NCBI RefSeq assembly: GCF_022024055.1 | Contig: NZ_CP091788.1 | Coordinates: 496,001 to 560,000, forward strand | Direction of reading: 5' to 3' | DNA length: 64,000 bases | Source: Prevotella sp. E2-28 | GTDB lineage: Bacteria; Bacteroidota; Bacteroidia; Bacteroidales; Bacteroidaceae | Part shown: in pieces, positions 56,928 through 64,000 of the stretch | Layout: every line of letters begins with the position of its first letter | How positions within the stretch are numbered: the first letter of the stretch is position 1 | Notes under the pieces: model-generated | Told to the model about the DNA's origin: nothing | The model's input: only the letters and a program-made list of their open reading frames with translations | Databases searched by the model: none | Position numbers and translations under genes: made by a program

Positions 56928-58922
56928 ATGAAGAATTTTTTTACACTTATTGCAGGCATGCTGCTTGTAAGTAGTGGTGCGTTTGCACAAACAAAGTGGA
57001 CTAACGTTACCCCGAACGGCGATTTTGAGGGTACGCAAGATCCTAAGTGGTCAAGTTTCTGGTGTCACGACTGGCGCAAGAATGTTGAGTTTGATGCCGA
57101 GAGTGGACAGAAGTATGACAATGATGATCCCGAGAATGGACAATTCCAAGGTTTTGCTGAAGTTGTAGTTGACCCTGCAAATCCTAATAACCACTGTGCT
57201 CATGTCTATGTTCGTAGTGCAGCTGAAGCTGCTGAAGCAGGTAATGCCGTCATGGCTGATGGTAATTTAGCAGGTTGGGATACACAGTTCTTTATCTATG
57301 CGAAGGTTGATGAGGCAATTCCTGCTGGTAAGATGGTTCGTTTTTCTATGAAGGTTAAGGCTGATACAATTGCCAAGGCAGGTACTCAGGCTCATGCTTT
57401 CCCTGGAAATTACAACCACTGGGCTATGGTAGGTGATGTGAATTTCACTACTGAATGGGCTACTTTTACTTGGGAAGGTATTCTTTCTTCCGATCAAGCT
57501 CCTGCTGATAAGGGCTTCTTGTCTATTGCTCTGAACCTGGCTGATACAAAAACTGGTTATGATGCCTATTTTGATGATATTAAATTGGAAATCAAGGATC
57601 AGGGTGAGCCCGAGCCATTTGCTGGTTGGCTGAATTTCTTGAGAAAGGGTACGTTGAGTGCTGATAAGATTCAGAACTATACCACCTTTACTAGTCGTGA
57701 TGGTATAACTGCTAATGCACCTGGAGATGAAAAGGATCAGCCAGCTCGAATCGTTAATGATCCGGATGACGGGCAGCCCGCAATGGTAGTTACTACTGTT
57801 GCTTATAATTATCATAGCATTGATAGTATCAAACCAATTTATGAGGTTGACGAGGTTACGGGTGATACGTTGATAGATGGTGATACAGGTGAACCTATTC
57901 AAAAAATTGATGACGAGACGGGTGAGCCTGCTTGGGAAACCCAAGAGAATAACTGGTGTATTGTTGCACCTGGCGATACCATTAAGCAGATTGATGACTG
58001 GACGACTCAGTTCTTTGTAACTATTCCTCATAAGTTTGTTACCAACCAGAAGTATAAGCTGGTGTTCTCAGTCCGTGCGGATAAGCCTACCACTCTTGAT
58101 ACTCAGGCGCATATTATGCCTGGTGGATATGTTCACTATAACTTCTGCGGTTCTATTGATGTAACTGAGGACTGGCATACATATACTTTCGGTACCGATG
58201 ATCAAGAAGATGAAGAGAATGCTGCAAAGATCGCTTCTGAATGTAACGGTTGCCAGACAATTGCCTTCAACTGTAATAAGACTAAGGATGATGGCTCAGA
58301 AAACAATATCTACTTCCGTTTCGAGGAGTTCTCATTCAACAAGGCTGACGTGACAGATAGTGAGCGTGTACTTGGTTCTGAGAGCGTAACTCTGCCTTTG
58401 GGTGATGCTAAGGATTCAGAGGTAACCGGTAAGATTGACATGAATGAGGGCTTTAAGGTTCTTGAACTTTCAGATGTAGCTGCCGTTGCAGCAAATAATG
58501 TTCTGCTAAAGGACGTGGAGGTTGATCCTGAGGATCAGTCAGAAGAAGAAGTCTTTGATATTGTTCAGTTAACTTCTGGTGCATTCATCAATGCAAAGGG
58601 TAATAATACAGAGGATACTGAGAATGTGATTGTGCTTGAGGCTACTGACGAGTCTGCAGATGGTGTTATGGCAATCAAGGTTACCAATTGGGATATCCAG
58701 GTTGAGGAAGGCAAGAACGTAGAGACCAAGTTGGTTCTTGAGAATGGCGACTGGCGTTACCTCTACAATATCACATTCGTATCAGAGGAAACTTACACTG
58801 GTATCAATGAGATGACCACTGCTCCTAAGGCAAATGTTATCTACGACCTGATGGGCCGTCAGCTGACAAAGGTTGCTAAGGGCTTGTACATCATGAACGG
58901 TAAGAAAGTTCTTGTTAAGTAA
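56928..58922 (+). CDS. secreted protein with two CBM-like modules and type IX sorting domain (664 aa)
   Basis: The signal peptide is MKNFFTLIAGMLLVSSGAFA. Two related carbohydrate-binding-like modules follow at about residues 25-225 and 235-480. Both contain a W.TQFF(I/V) strand, then (R/V)FS(M/V)(K/R)(V/A)(K/D)A, TQAH..PG.Y.H and a matching end. Between them is an acidic linker with two DxxTGEP repeats. The remaining part is a small beta domain and the sorting domain with VIYDLMGRQLTKVAKGLYIM and NGKKVLVK. No catalytic residues were recognised. It stands alone with its own promoter and terminator. A surface glycan-binding role is inferred. Confidence 0.84.
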   Translation: MKNFFTLIAGMLLVSSGAFAQTKWTNVTPNGDFEGTQDPKWSSFWCHDWRKNVEFDAESGQKYDNDDPENGQFQGFAEVVVDPANPNNHCAHVYVRSAAEAAEAGNAVMADGNLAGWDTQFFIYAKVDEAIPAGKMVRFSMKVKADTIAKAGTQAHAFPGNYNHWAMVGDVNFTTEWATFTWEGILSSDQAPADKGFLSIALNLADTKTGYDAYFDDIKLEIKDQGEPEPFAGWLNFLRKGTLSADKIQNYTTFTSRDGITANAPGDEKDQPARIVNDPDDGQPAMVVTTVAYNYHSIDSIKPIYEVDEVTGDTLIDGDTGEPIQKIDDETGEPAWETQENNWCIVAPGDTIKQIDDWTTQFFVTIPHKFVTNQKYKLVFSVRADKPTTLDTQAHIMPGGYVHYNFCGSIDVTEDWHTYTFGTDDQEDEENAAKIASECNGCQTIAFNCNKTKDDGSENNIYFRFEEFSFNKADVTDSERVLGSESVTLPLGDAKDSEVTGKIDMNEGFKVLELSDVAAVAANNVLLKDVEVDPEDQSEEEVFDIVQLTSGAFINAKGNNTEDTENVIVLEATDESADGVMAIKVTNWDIQVEEGKNVETKLVLENGDWRYLYNITFVSEETYTGINEMTTAPKANVIYDLMGRQLTKVAKGLYIMNGKKVLVK

Positions 58923-58943
58923 GGACTTCCTATCATATAAACA

Positions 58944-58981
58944 AAACGGCTTCCATTGAAACAATGGGAGCCGTTTTTTAT
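58944..58981 (+). terminator. terminator of the 56928 gene
   Basis: ACGGCTTCCATTG pairs with CAATGGGAGCCGT with one G-T pair around a short AAA loop, followed by a run of six T, 21 bp after the stop codon. Confidence 0.92.
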
Positions 58982-59031
58982 TATAAATGATGAATCGGTG
59001 ATTACCTGCCCTTCATTATTGATTAAAGATA

Positions 59032-59106
59032 GTCCGATGTGTGCGGACTCTTTGTCCGTTCGCAGCGGATTCTTAGTCCGTCCGTAGCGGACTCTCAGTC
59101 CGCGCC
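59032..59106. repeat. 22-bp tandem hairpin array, 3.4 units
   Basis: Units start at 59032, 59054 and 59076, with a partial one at 59098, each exactly 22 bp. Each contains GTCCG-N7-CGGA(C/T), and each junction forms GCGGA(C/T)T-N3-AGTCCG, perfect at 59087-59103. It lies between the convergent gene ends at 58922 and 59132 and may terminate the minus-strand gene. Sequence differs from the 4575 array, but period and hairpin layout are the same. Confidence 0.88.
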
Positions 59107-59131
59107 CCAACGTACGGGCTTTTTAATCTAT

Positions 59132-62100
59132 TTATTTCATGAATGCCTTCCTTCCATTTTCAATATAGATGCCATGATATGCATTCATGTTTTGGATGCG
59201 TCGGCCTTGAAGATCGTAGGCTGCTGATGTCTTGTAACTCTGGATCTGATGAATACCATTGGTATCATTTTCTTTGGTCAGCAAGCGCAGATTGTCGAGG
59301 TAAAGCAGCGTGTTGTTGGCCGCACCGGCACTGGCTGATGTCTTGAAACCTAACGAGAAGGTGACAGACTGCTCGCTGTCCAGTTCAAAGTCGTAGAAGA
59401 GTTGCTGCCAACTGTTCTTTTCCGTGGGGTAGCGATAGTCGGTCTTTGTGCCAATTTTAATGCCAGTGAGTGATGTACAGGTGTTGTTGCCACTAGTAGA
59501 AACAACCTTGCCGTTGTTAGACGTCAGGTTAGGACATTCCATGCGGGTATCAATTAACAGACGGTATTGACCGGCAGGTAACGTGACACTCTGCGTGATG
59601 GCATTAGAACCGGAATCCCAGGAGTTCAGTACCGTTAGTACACGACTGCCGCAGGTCTCATCAGAAACAGGACGGGAACAGCGCGCAGCATAGTTGCCTA
59701 CAGCTTTTGGACTGACACAATATTGTGTCATGCTGTAGGGCATAGAGTACATACGGCAGAAATTGGAACCGCCACTGAGCGTATTACCAGCTGTCCATCC
59801 TTTTACAGGCAGGATATTCGGCCATTTCGAGTTGGTTGCTGCTACTGTGTTAACGTAACAAGGATTAAAGGTTCCTGCATCACAAGTAGCATTTCCATCA
59901 GCCTTACCGTAGGTCTCGTCCTCTTCGAATGAGGCATTGACTAATGTCTCGTTGGTTATTTCCTTGTAGCCTTCTGTGAGGTTCTCGGCAGTTTCTTCAG
60001 GAAACCCGGTTGCTTCCTCGACCAGAAGCTCGCCTCCACGGATAGAAACCTTTAGAACTTTTGTGCTTAGTTCAATTTGCTTGGATAATTTGTTGCCATT
60101 GTCAAGGGCATTTACTGTGACGGGATTCTGTCCCTTGATTTGGTTGAGCAGATAGATAACATTATCGTCATCCTTATCCTGTACAGCCTCTAAGCCTGTG
60201 CCTTCAATGAAGAAACGTAGCACATTGCTCACAGAGTGGTTCTCCTCAGCCAGGAAGGCCGCTGTAGAACCTGTAGAGCTAATCTGTGTACGAACGCTGA
60301 ATACTGGGCATCCCTGTTGTGTACGTAAATCTGCAATCTGGCATTTTTGGTCGCTGGCAAAGTTGCTGAGTAGCAGATAGCCTGTCTGGTCGGGGTCGAA
60401 AGCTATTACGCCATTCCAACCTTCAGGTGTGCTCAGTTGGCCTATCTTTTCAGCCATCTGTCCTGTCGTGGTGGCATCCATATTACTATAGTAGGCCACG
60501 GCCCGTCTGGCTACTGCCTCGCCAGCCTTCACTGAGTGACTTTGGTCGCTGTAGAGCGTATAGAGTTTAGCCGTCATCACCGAGTTGTTGTTTGCCTTTT
60601 CGCCAAAAGCGAACTGCCTGTAGGCCGGCGTGACGATGCCGACGGCATTGTCGATGTTAATCCAATTGCCGTCCATCTTTGTCAATGTGGCGCCATCCAA
60701 TTTGCAATCACCTGCTGAGGTATAGAACGTGCGCTTGGTCTTTGTCAGTTCGTCCACGCTAATGGCCATGAGTCCACCTTTCTCAGCCGTGATTGTAACA
60801 TCCTGATTCGCGCGTACATAATCTATATATATGACAGCATTGCCAGGTGTAGAATAAATGGCGAAACGGTTGTTGAGTGCACCGTCGTTAGTGTTCAGTT
60901 CTCCGTTCATCACGTAGCTGTTGCCACGCAGTTCGTAGATGCCGCTGACCACTGGCGTGGCGTTCGTTCCCTTACCTTGTACTTCGTACCATCCAAGGAA
61001 GTTACCTGTGTTGTTGGCACGGAAAGGAACGATAATCTTGTTCTTGTCAACGCTGTTGGCGGCTATATAGCCAGTATAACTGTTTAAGCCTTGGCTCCAT
61101 GAGAAACAGGTGAAGCGGGAGTCAGTGGCGGCACGGATGATATTTTGCGAAGCAAAATGCTTCGCCTGCGAATAGGAGCGGTTGAAATCGTCCCAGGGCG
61201 TGGGTGTGAGATTGGCGGTGGAGAGTATCTCGTGCATCAGCCAAGTCATCATGACACGATGAGCCTCTACACCCATACGGCGAGCCCCCACATCGGCACG
61301 TAGTAGCCATGAGCCGTCGGTTGTTGTGGTCTGGCGGGCCTTTATCATCTTATAGGCCAGATTCTCAAGCATTAAGGCGTGTGGATCTCTGAGGAAACAA
61401 GCATTGGTAGAGTAGGAGGTAATCTGGTCATAAAGGAAAAGACTCCAGTCGTTGCCATTGGGCATGGCCAGTTCGCCATCGGCCAGTGCCAACCAGTAGA
61501 GCACCTCCTGCATCACTTTGTCGTTGTTATGCATCAGGGCATTGGTCTTCCATTTCTCCTCACCGTAAAGACCTTGCTGGAACAGTTTCAGTGCCAATGC
61601 AGCCTCGCCCAGTTCCTGAATAACTACGTTCTGATAGGAGGTGTGGAAGTAGTTATGGTTCTGCAGCGTAAAGTCATCGTAGAGGTTCTGACCTTTATAG
61701 AGGTCTTTCACTGTCTTGTTGTCGTAGTCGGGGTCGATGATGGTGTTGTCTGTTGCGTCATCTTTCTGAGAGTAGCTGTTAATGGCAAACTCACGCAGAC
61801 GAGCAAACCAGTTTGGAGCCAGTTCGTCATTGGGGAAAAGTCCCAATGTCGCAGCCAGTATATCAGCCTCCCATCCGTTCTCCTCAGCCTTGGTGTCGCC
61901 GGCATAGCCCGTGGGGATACTGCGATACAACTCGTAATTACACTCGGCCTTCAGCAGTTTGTAGATATAGTTTTTCTGGGTGTCGCTCAACTTGTCCCAC
62001 TGGAAGAATGCACTGTAAGCTACAGACATGGCCCAGAGTGAACTCTCCCAAACAGCATCACTTGTGGAGGTAGAGCCCCAGTAATTATTGCCGCTGCAGG

Positions 62101-63112
62101 TCTTCAGTTTGTTGGCCTTATGCGTGGAATAGGCAAAAACCAGACTCTTCATGGCCATGGCCTCGATATCATCCCATGTGACGTTGGCAGGAAGGGTAAC
62201 CTTGCCCTTACCATATTTAACTAGGAAAGCGCAAATCATTGAGAGGTCGGCATTGGGGCGTACGCCACGCTCATCGTTAGCCATGGTGTTCTCGCCCATG
62301 AAACAGCCGCAGGCCTCATTTTGGCTGTTGGGTGCAGCGCAGTCCTGAAAGTCATTTTTCAAATAGGTAGCAAAGTTTGCCAGCATCTGCAGGAGGTCGG
62401 ACTTCATGGCGTCCTCGGCGACGAAATCGCCGAGCACAGTGCCTTCGGTGGGGCTTACGTCTTCATGTACTACGTAGTCATCAGGGAGAGCATAGAGATG
62501 GATATCATCAAACATGATGCACGAACCGCCTGATTGCCAGTTGATGTTGAAGCCAATATTGATGCTACCATCGGCTTTTAACTCAAAATCCAATGTCTTT
62601 GTATCCCATTTCATGCTGGTAAAGCAGCCTGTAGAACCCTGTTCAAAGGCTCCGGATGTACTGTTGCTGCCAGCCACAAGCTCGAATGATGACGTAGCCC
62701 CATTGGCATACGCAGAGCGGATGCCTGCTGATAACTGATATTTGCCTTTAGGGAGGGTGACGGCCTGGCGTAGGGTAGTTGTGCCTGTGCTCCATCCCAT
62801 ACGCAAGTAATATGCTTGCGTACCATCGGCTAATGTGGTCACCTTTCCAAAGTTGTTGTCGGTGTAGCAGTCGGCCGTCACGATAAGGCTCACGGCATTG
62901 GCGCTGTTGTTGACAGTCCAGTCTTTGGGGGCTGTCAATACATAGCCTCGCAGACCGTCGGCCTGTTCTGTCTTTGTTTGTAGTGAAGTAATGGCATCAG
63001 CTTCGAATGATGCGTTTTTGACGTAAGTTGACGTCACATCGGTCTTTTCCTGTACTGCTAATGCAGTGAAGGCAGTCAGGATGCTTAGTGATAGTATCAG
63101 TAGCCTTTTCAT
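59132..63112 (-). CDS. large secreted protein with central all-helical domain and sorting domain (1,326 aa)
   Basis: The frame is open from 63148, but that overlaps tsaE. The ATG at 63112 begins the signal peptide MKRLLILSLSILTAFTALA, so it is preferred. Residues about 25-205 are a CBM-like domain (TLPKGKYQLSAGIRSAYANG). Residues about 215-620 are rich in helices (VWESSLWAMSVAYSAFFQWD, GDTKAEENGWEADILAATLG, FTLQNHNYFHTSYQNVVIQE), suggesting an alpha/alpha toroid as in several polysaccharide lyases. A beta-rich region (about 650-1040), also found behind such toroids, follows. After it come a second CBM-like domain and the sorting tail YDLQGRRIQNMNAYHGIYIE. A polysaccharide-degrading enzyme is plausible, but I cannot name a family. 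It is last in an operon with porX and tsaE. Confidence 0.8.
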   Translation of the reverse strand: MKRLLILSLSILTAFTALAVQEKTDVTSTYVKNASFEADAITSLQTKTEQADGLRGYVLTAPKDWTVNNSANAVSLIVTADCYTDNNFGKVTTLADGTQAYYLRMGWSTGTTTLRQAVTLPKGKYQLSAGIRSAYANGATSSFELVAGSNSTSGAFEQGSTGCFTSMKWDTKTLDFELKADGSINIGFNINWQSGGSCIMFDDIHLYALPDDYVVHEDVSPTEGTVLGDFVAEDAMKSDLLQMLANFATYLKNDFQDCAAPNSQNEACGCFMGENTMANDERGVRPNADLSMICAFLVKYGKGKVTLPANVTWDDIEAMAMKSLVFAYSTHKANKLKTCSGNNYWGSTSTSDAVWESSLWAMSVAYSAFFQWDKLSDTQKNYIYKLLKAECNYELYRSIPTGYAGDTKAEENGWEADILAATLGLFPNDELAPNWFARLREFAINSYSQKDDATDNTIIDPDYDNKTVKDLYKGQNLYDDFTLQNHNYFHTSYQNVVIQELGEAALALKLFQQGLYGEEKWKTNALMHNNDKVMQEVLYWLALADGELAMPNGNDWSLFLYDQITSYSTNACFLRDPHALMLENLAYKMIKARQTTTTDGSWLLRADVGARRMGVEAHRVMMTWLMHEILSTANLTPTPWDDFNRSYSQAKHFASQNIIRAATDSRFTCFSWSQGLNSYTGYIAANSVDKNKIIVPFRANNTGNFLGWYEVQGKGTNATPVVSGIYELRGNSYVMNGELNTNDGALNNRFAIYSTPGNAVIYIDYVRANQDVTITAEKGGLMAISVDELTKTKRTFYTSAGDCKLDGATLTKMDGNWINIDNAVGIVTPAYRQFAFGEKANNNSVMTAKLYTLYSDQSHSVKAGEAVARRAVAYYSNMDATTTGQMAEKIGQLSTPEGWNGVIAFDPDQTGYLLLSNFASDQKCQIADLRTQQGCPVFSVRTQISSTGSTAAFLAEENHSVSNVLRFFIEGTGLEAVQDKDDDNVIYLLNQIKGQNPVTVNALDNGNKLSKQIELSTKVLKVSIRGGELLVEEATGFPEETAENLTEGYKEITNETLVNASFEEDETYGKADGNATCDAGTFNPCYVNTVAATNSKWPNILPVKGWTAGNTLSGGSNFCRMYSMPYSMTQYCVSPKAVGNYAARCSRPVSDETCGSRVLTVLNSWDSGSNAITQSVTLPAGQYRLLIDTRMECPNLTSNNGKVVSTSGNNTCTSLTGIKIGTKTDYRYPTEKNSWQQLFYDFELDSEQSVTFSLGFKTSASAGAANNTLLYLDNLRLLTKENDTNGIHQIQSYKTSAAYDLQGRRIQNMNAYHGIYIENGRKAFMK

Positions 63113-63140
63113 ATTCGTTGGATTTTTGTTAGTTTTGTAG

Positions 63141-63554
63141 TTATTCAAATATTACAGATCGTGTGCCATCGGGCTTCTCCTCAATGTTCACTTTGACCGC
63201 ATCATCGGGTAATAGGTCTTCAATGAGTTCTGGCCACTCGATGAAACAAAGGGCACCGCTGTAGAAATAATCCTCATAGCCCATGTCGTAAACTTCTTCG
63301 AGACGTTTGATTCGATAAAAATCGAAGTGATAGATGAGTGAAGAGTCTTTAACTTCATACTCATTGACGATGGCAAAGGTAGGACTGGTGATGACGTCCT
63401 CTACCCCCAGTTCTTCGCAAATAGCCTTGACAAAAGTGGTCTTCCCGGCTCCCATCTTGCCGTAGAAGGCAAACACCTTATGTTCGCCTATATGATTGAT
63501 AAACTCGCGAGCCGATTCGCGGATAGTGTCTAAACTTTGAATTTTTATTTCCAT
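63141..63554 (-). CDS. tsaE: tRNA threonylcarbamoyladenosine biosynthesis ATPase TsaE
   Basis: A 137-residue P-loop protein of the TsaE/YjeE family, needed with TsaB and TsaD for the t6A modification of tRNAs reading ANN codons. Walker A is YGKMGAGKTTF (residues about 31-41). The family motifs TSPTFAIVNEY, HFDFYRIKRLEEVYDMGYED and CFIEWPE are present. It starts 6 bp after the porX-like stop. The pairing of porX and tsaE is common in Bacteroidetes, from general knowledge. Confidence 0.96.
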   Translation of the reverse strand: MEIKIQSLDTIRESAREFINHIGEHKVFAFYGKMGAGKTTFVKAICEELGVEDVITSPTFAIVNEYEVKDSSLIYHFDFYRIKRLEEVYDMGYEDYFYSGALCFIEWPELIEDLLPDDAVKVNIEEKPDGTRSVIFE

Positions 63555-63560
63555 ATCTTT

Positions 63561-64000
63561 TTATCTTTTCTTTCCTGTCATAGTGATGAGTGGAATAATC
63601 ATCTCTTCCATGGAGATACCTCCATGCTGGAAGGTATCCTTATAATAAGAAACGTAATAGTTGTAGTTGTTGGGGTAGGCGAAGAACGAGTCACCAGTGG
63701 CAAAGACATAGCTGGTGGACAAGTTTGGTTGAGGTAACAGAGCCTCATTAGGATTCTTGATGACAAAGAGATCCTTAGAGTCATAGCTTAAGTTCTTGCC
63801 TAATTTATAACGCAGATTCGTATTTGTATTCTTATCGCCCACAATCTTTACTGGTTTTGTGCAACGAATGGAACCATGATCAGTTGTGACAATGACTTTA
63901 TAATCTGTTTGAGACAACAGACGGAAAAAGTCGGCAATGACGGAATGGCGGAACCACGAGAGTGTAATGCTACGATAAGCCGACTCACTGTTAGCCAATT
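63561..64000 (-). CDS. porX: PorX-like response regulator, C-terminal PglZ part (5' end outside window)
   Basis: The frame continues past the right edge; about 146 codons are visible and no real ATG is present at the edge (the codon there is TTG). The visible part is the end of an alkaline-phosphatase-like PglZ domain: VIVTTDHGSI (metal-binding Asp-His), FVIKNPNEALLPQPNLSTSY, and the end YYKDTFQHGGISMEEMIIPL. This ending matches PorX, the response regulator of type IX secretion. Without the N-terminal receiver domain the assignment rests on the C-terminus and the tsaE neighbour. Confidence 0.8.
   Translation of the reverse strand, partial: LANSESAYRSITLSWFRHSVIADFFRLLSQTDYKVIVTTDHGSIRCTKPVKIVGDKNTNTNLRYKLGKNLSYDSKDLFVIKNPNEALLPQPNLSTSYVFATGDSFFAYPNNYNYYVSYYKDTFQHGGISMEEMIIPLITMTGKKR

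Noticed and set aside
63113..63148. Upstream start for the 59132 gene at 63148
   Set aside because: It overlaps tsaE and adds a polar peptide before a good signal peptide that starts at 63112.
63996..63998. A start codon for the porX-like gene at the right edge
   Set aside because: The codon is TTG and the frame continues beyond the window, so it is an internal leucine of a longer gene.

Overview
The window is a Bacteroidales chromosome segment, most likely Prevotella or a close relative. The evidence is the Bacteroidetes -7 promoter box TAnnTTTG upstream of nearly every transcription unit, translation starts that mostly lack a Shine-Dalgarno, large Ala/Thr/Glu-rich secreted proteins with type IX secretion (Por) C-terminal sorting domains ending in NG(K/R)(K/R)..-K, an Omp28 homologue, and the tail of a PorX-like regulator. 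No species is claimed.

Layout. 1-4193: a giant secreted protein on the minus strand, 3' end outside the window. 4194-6586: a small region with one VapE/VirE-type ATPase gene, bracketed by about 112-bp imperfect inverted repeats and preceded by a 22-bp-period hairpin array. 6587-25698: three giant minus-strand secreted multidomain proteins in two transcription units (6587-12574; 18727-25698 followed by 13488-18701). Each unit starts with a conserved, apparently pseudoknotted 5' leader. Between the units lies about 0.55 kb with no gene but dense nested inverted repeats, which looks like a structured RNA on the plus strand. 26254-34009: a minus-strand operon of three exported proteins (two cleaved-adhesin/choice-of-anchor J proteins and an Omp28-like protein). 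34340-39952: a complete rRNA operon (16S, tRNA-Ile, tRNA-Ala, 23S, 5S) with promoter and terminator. 39989-41671: a fused gene joining a PgeF/YfiH domain to a membrane anchor and a D-Ala-D-Ala carboxypeptidase. 41799-56720: the S10-spc-alpha ribosomal protein cluster from rplC to rplQ with secY, map, infA and rpoA, but without rpsJ in front. 56928-63112: two more secreted proteins, convergent across a second 22-bp hairpin array. 63141-64000: tsaE and the 3' end of a porX-like gene.

Two themes dominate: translation and transcription machinery, and surface export. The eight exported proteins carry adhesion and carbohydrate-binding type modules (cohesin-like, dockerin, CBM-like, InlB-B-like, cleaved adhesin). 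Seven end in a recognisable sorting domain or a degenerate version of it; the eighth runs off the window. A PorX-like regulator of the type IX system sits at the right edge.

The observations that ordinary genes do not explain are: (a) the three-domain inverted-repeat region at 12845-13400, (b) the covarying leader shared by the two giant-protein units, (c) the single-gene VapE element, (d) the PgeF-carboxypeptidase fusion, (e) 22-bp hairpin arrays at separate sites, and (f) 7-bp tandem repeats at six places in the rRNA and ribosomal protein loci, three of them directly before start codons. All comparisons were done by eye; no database or folding program was used.
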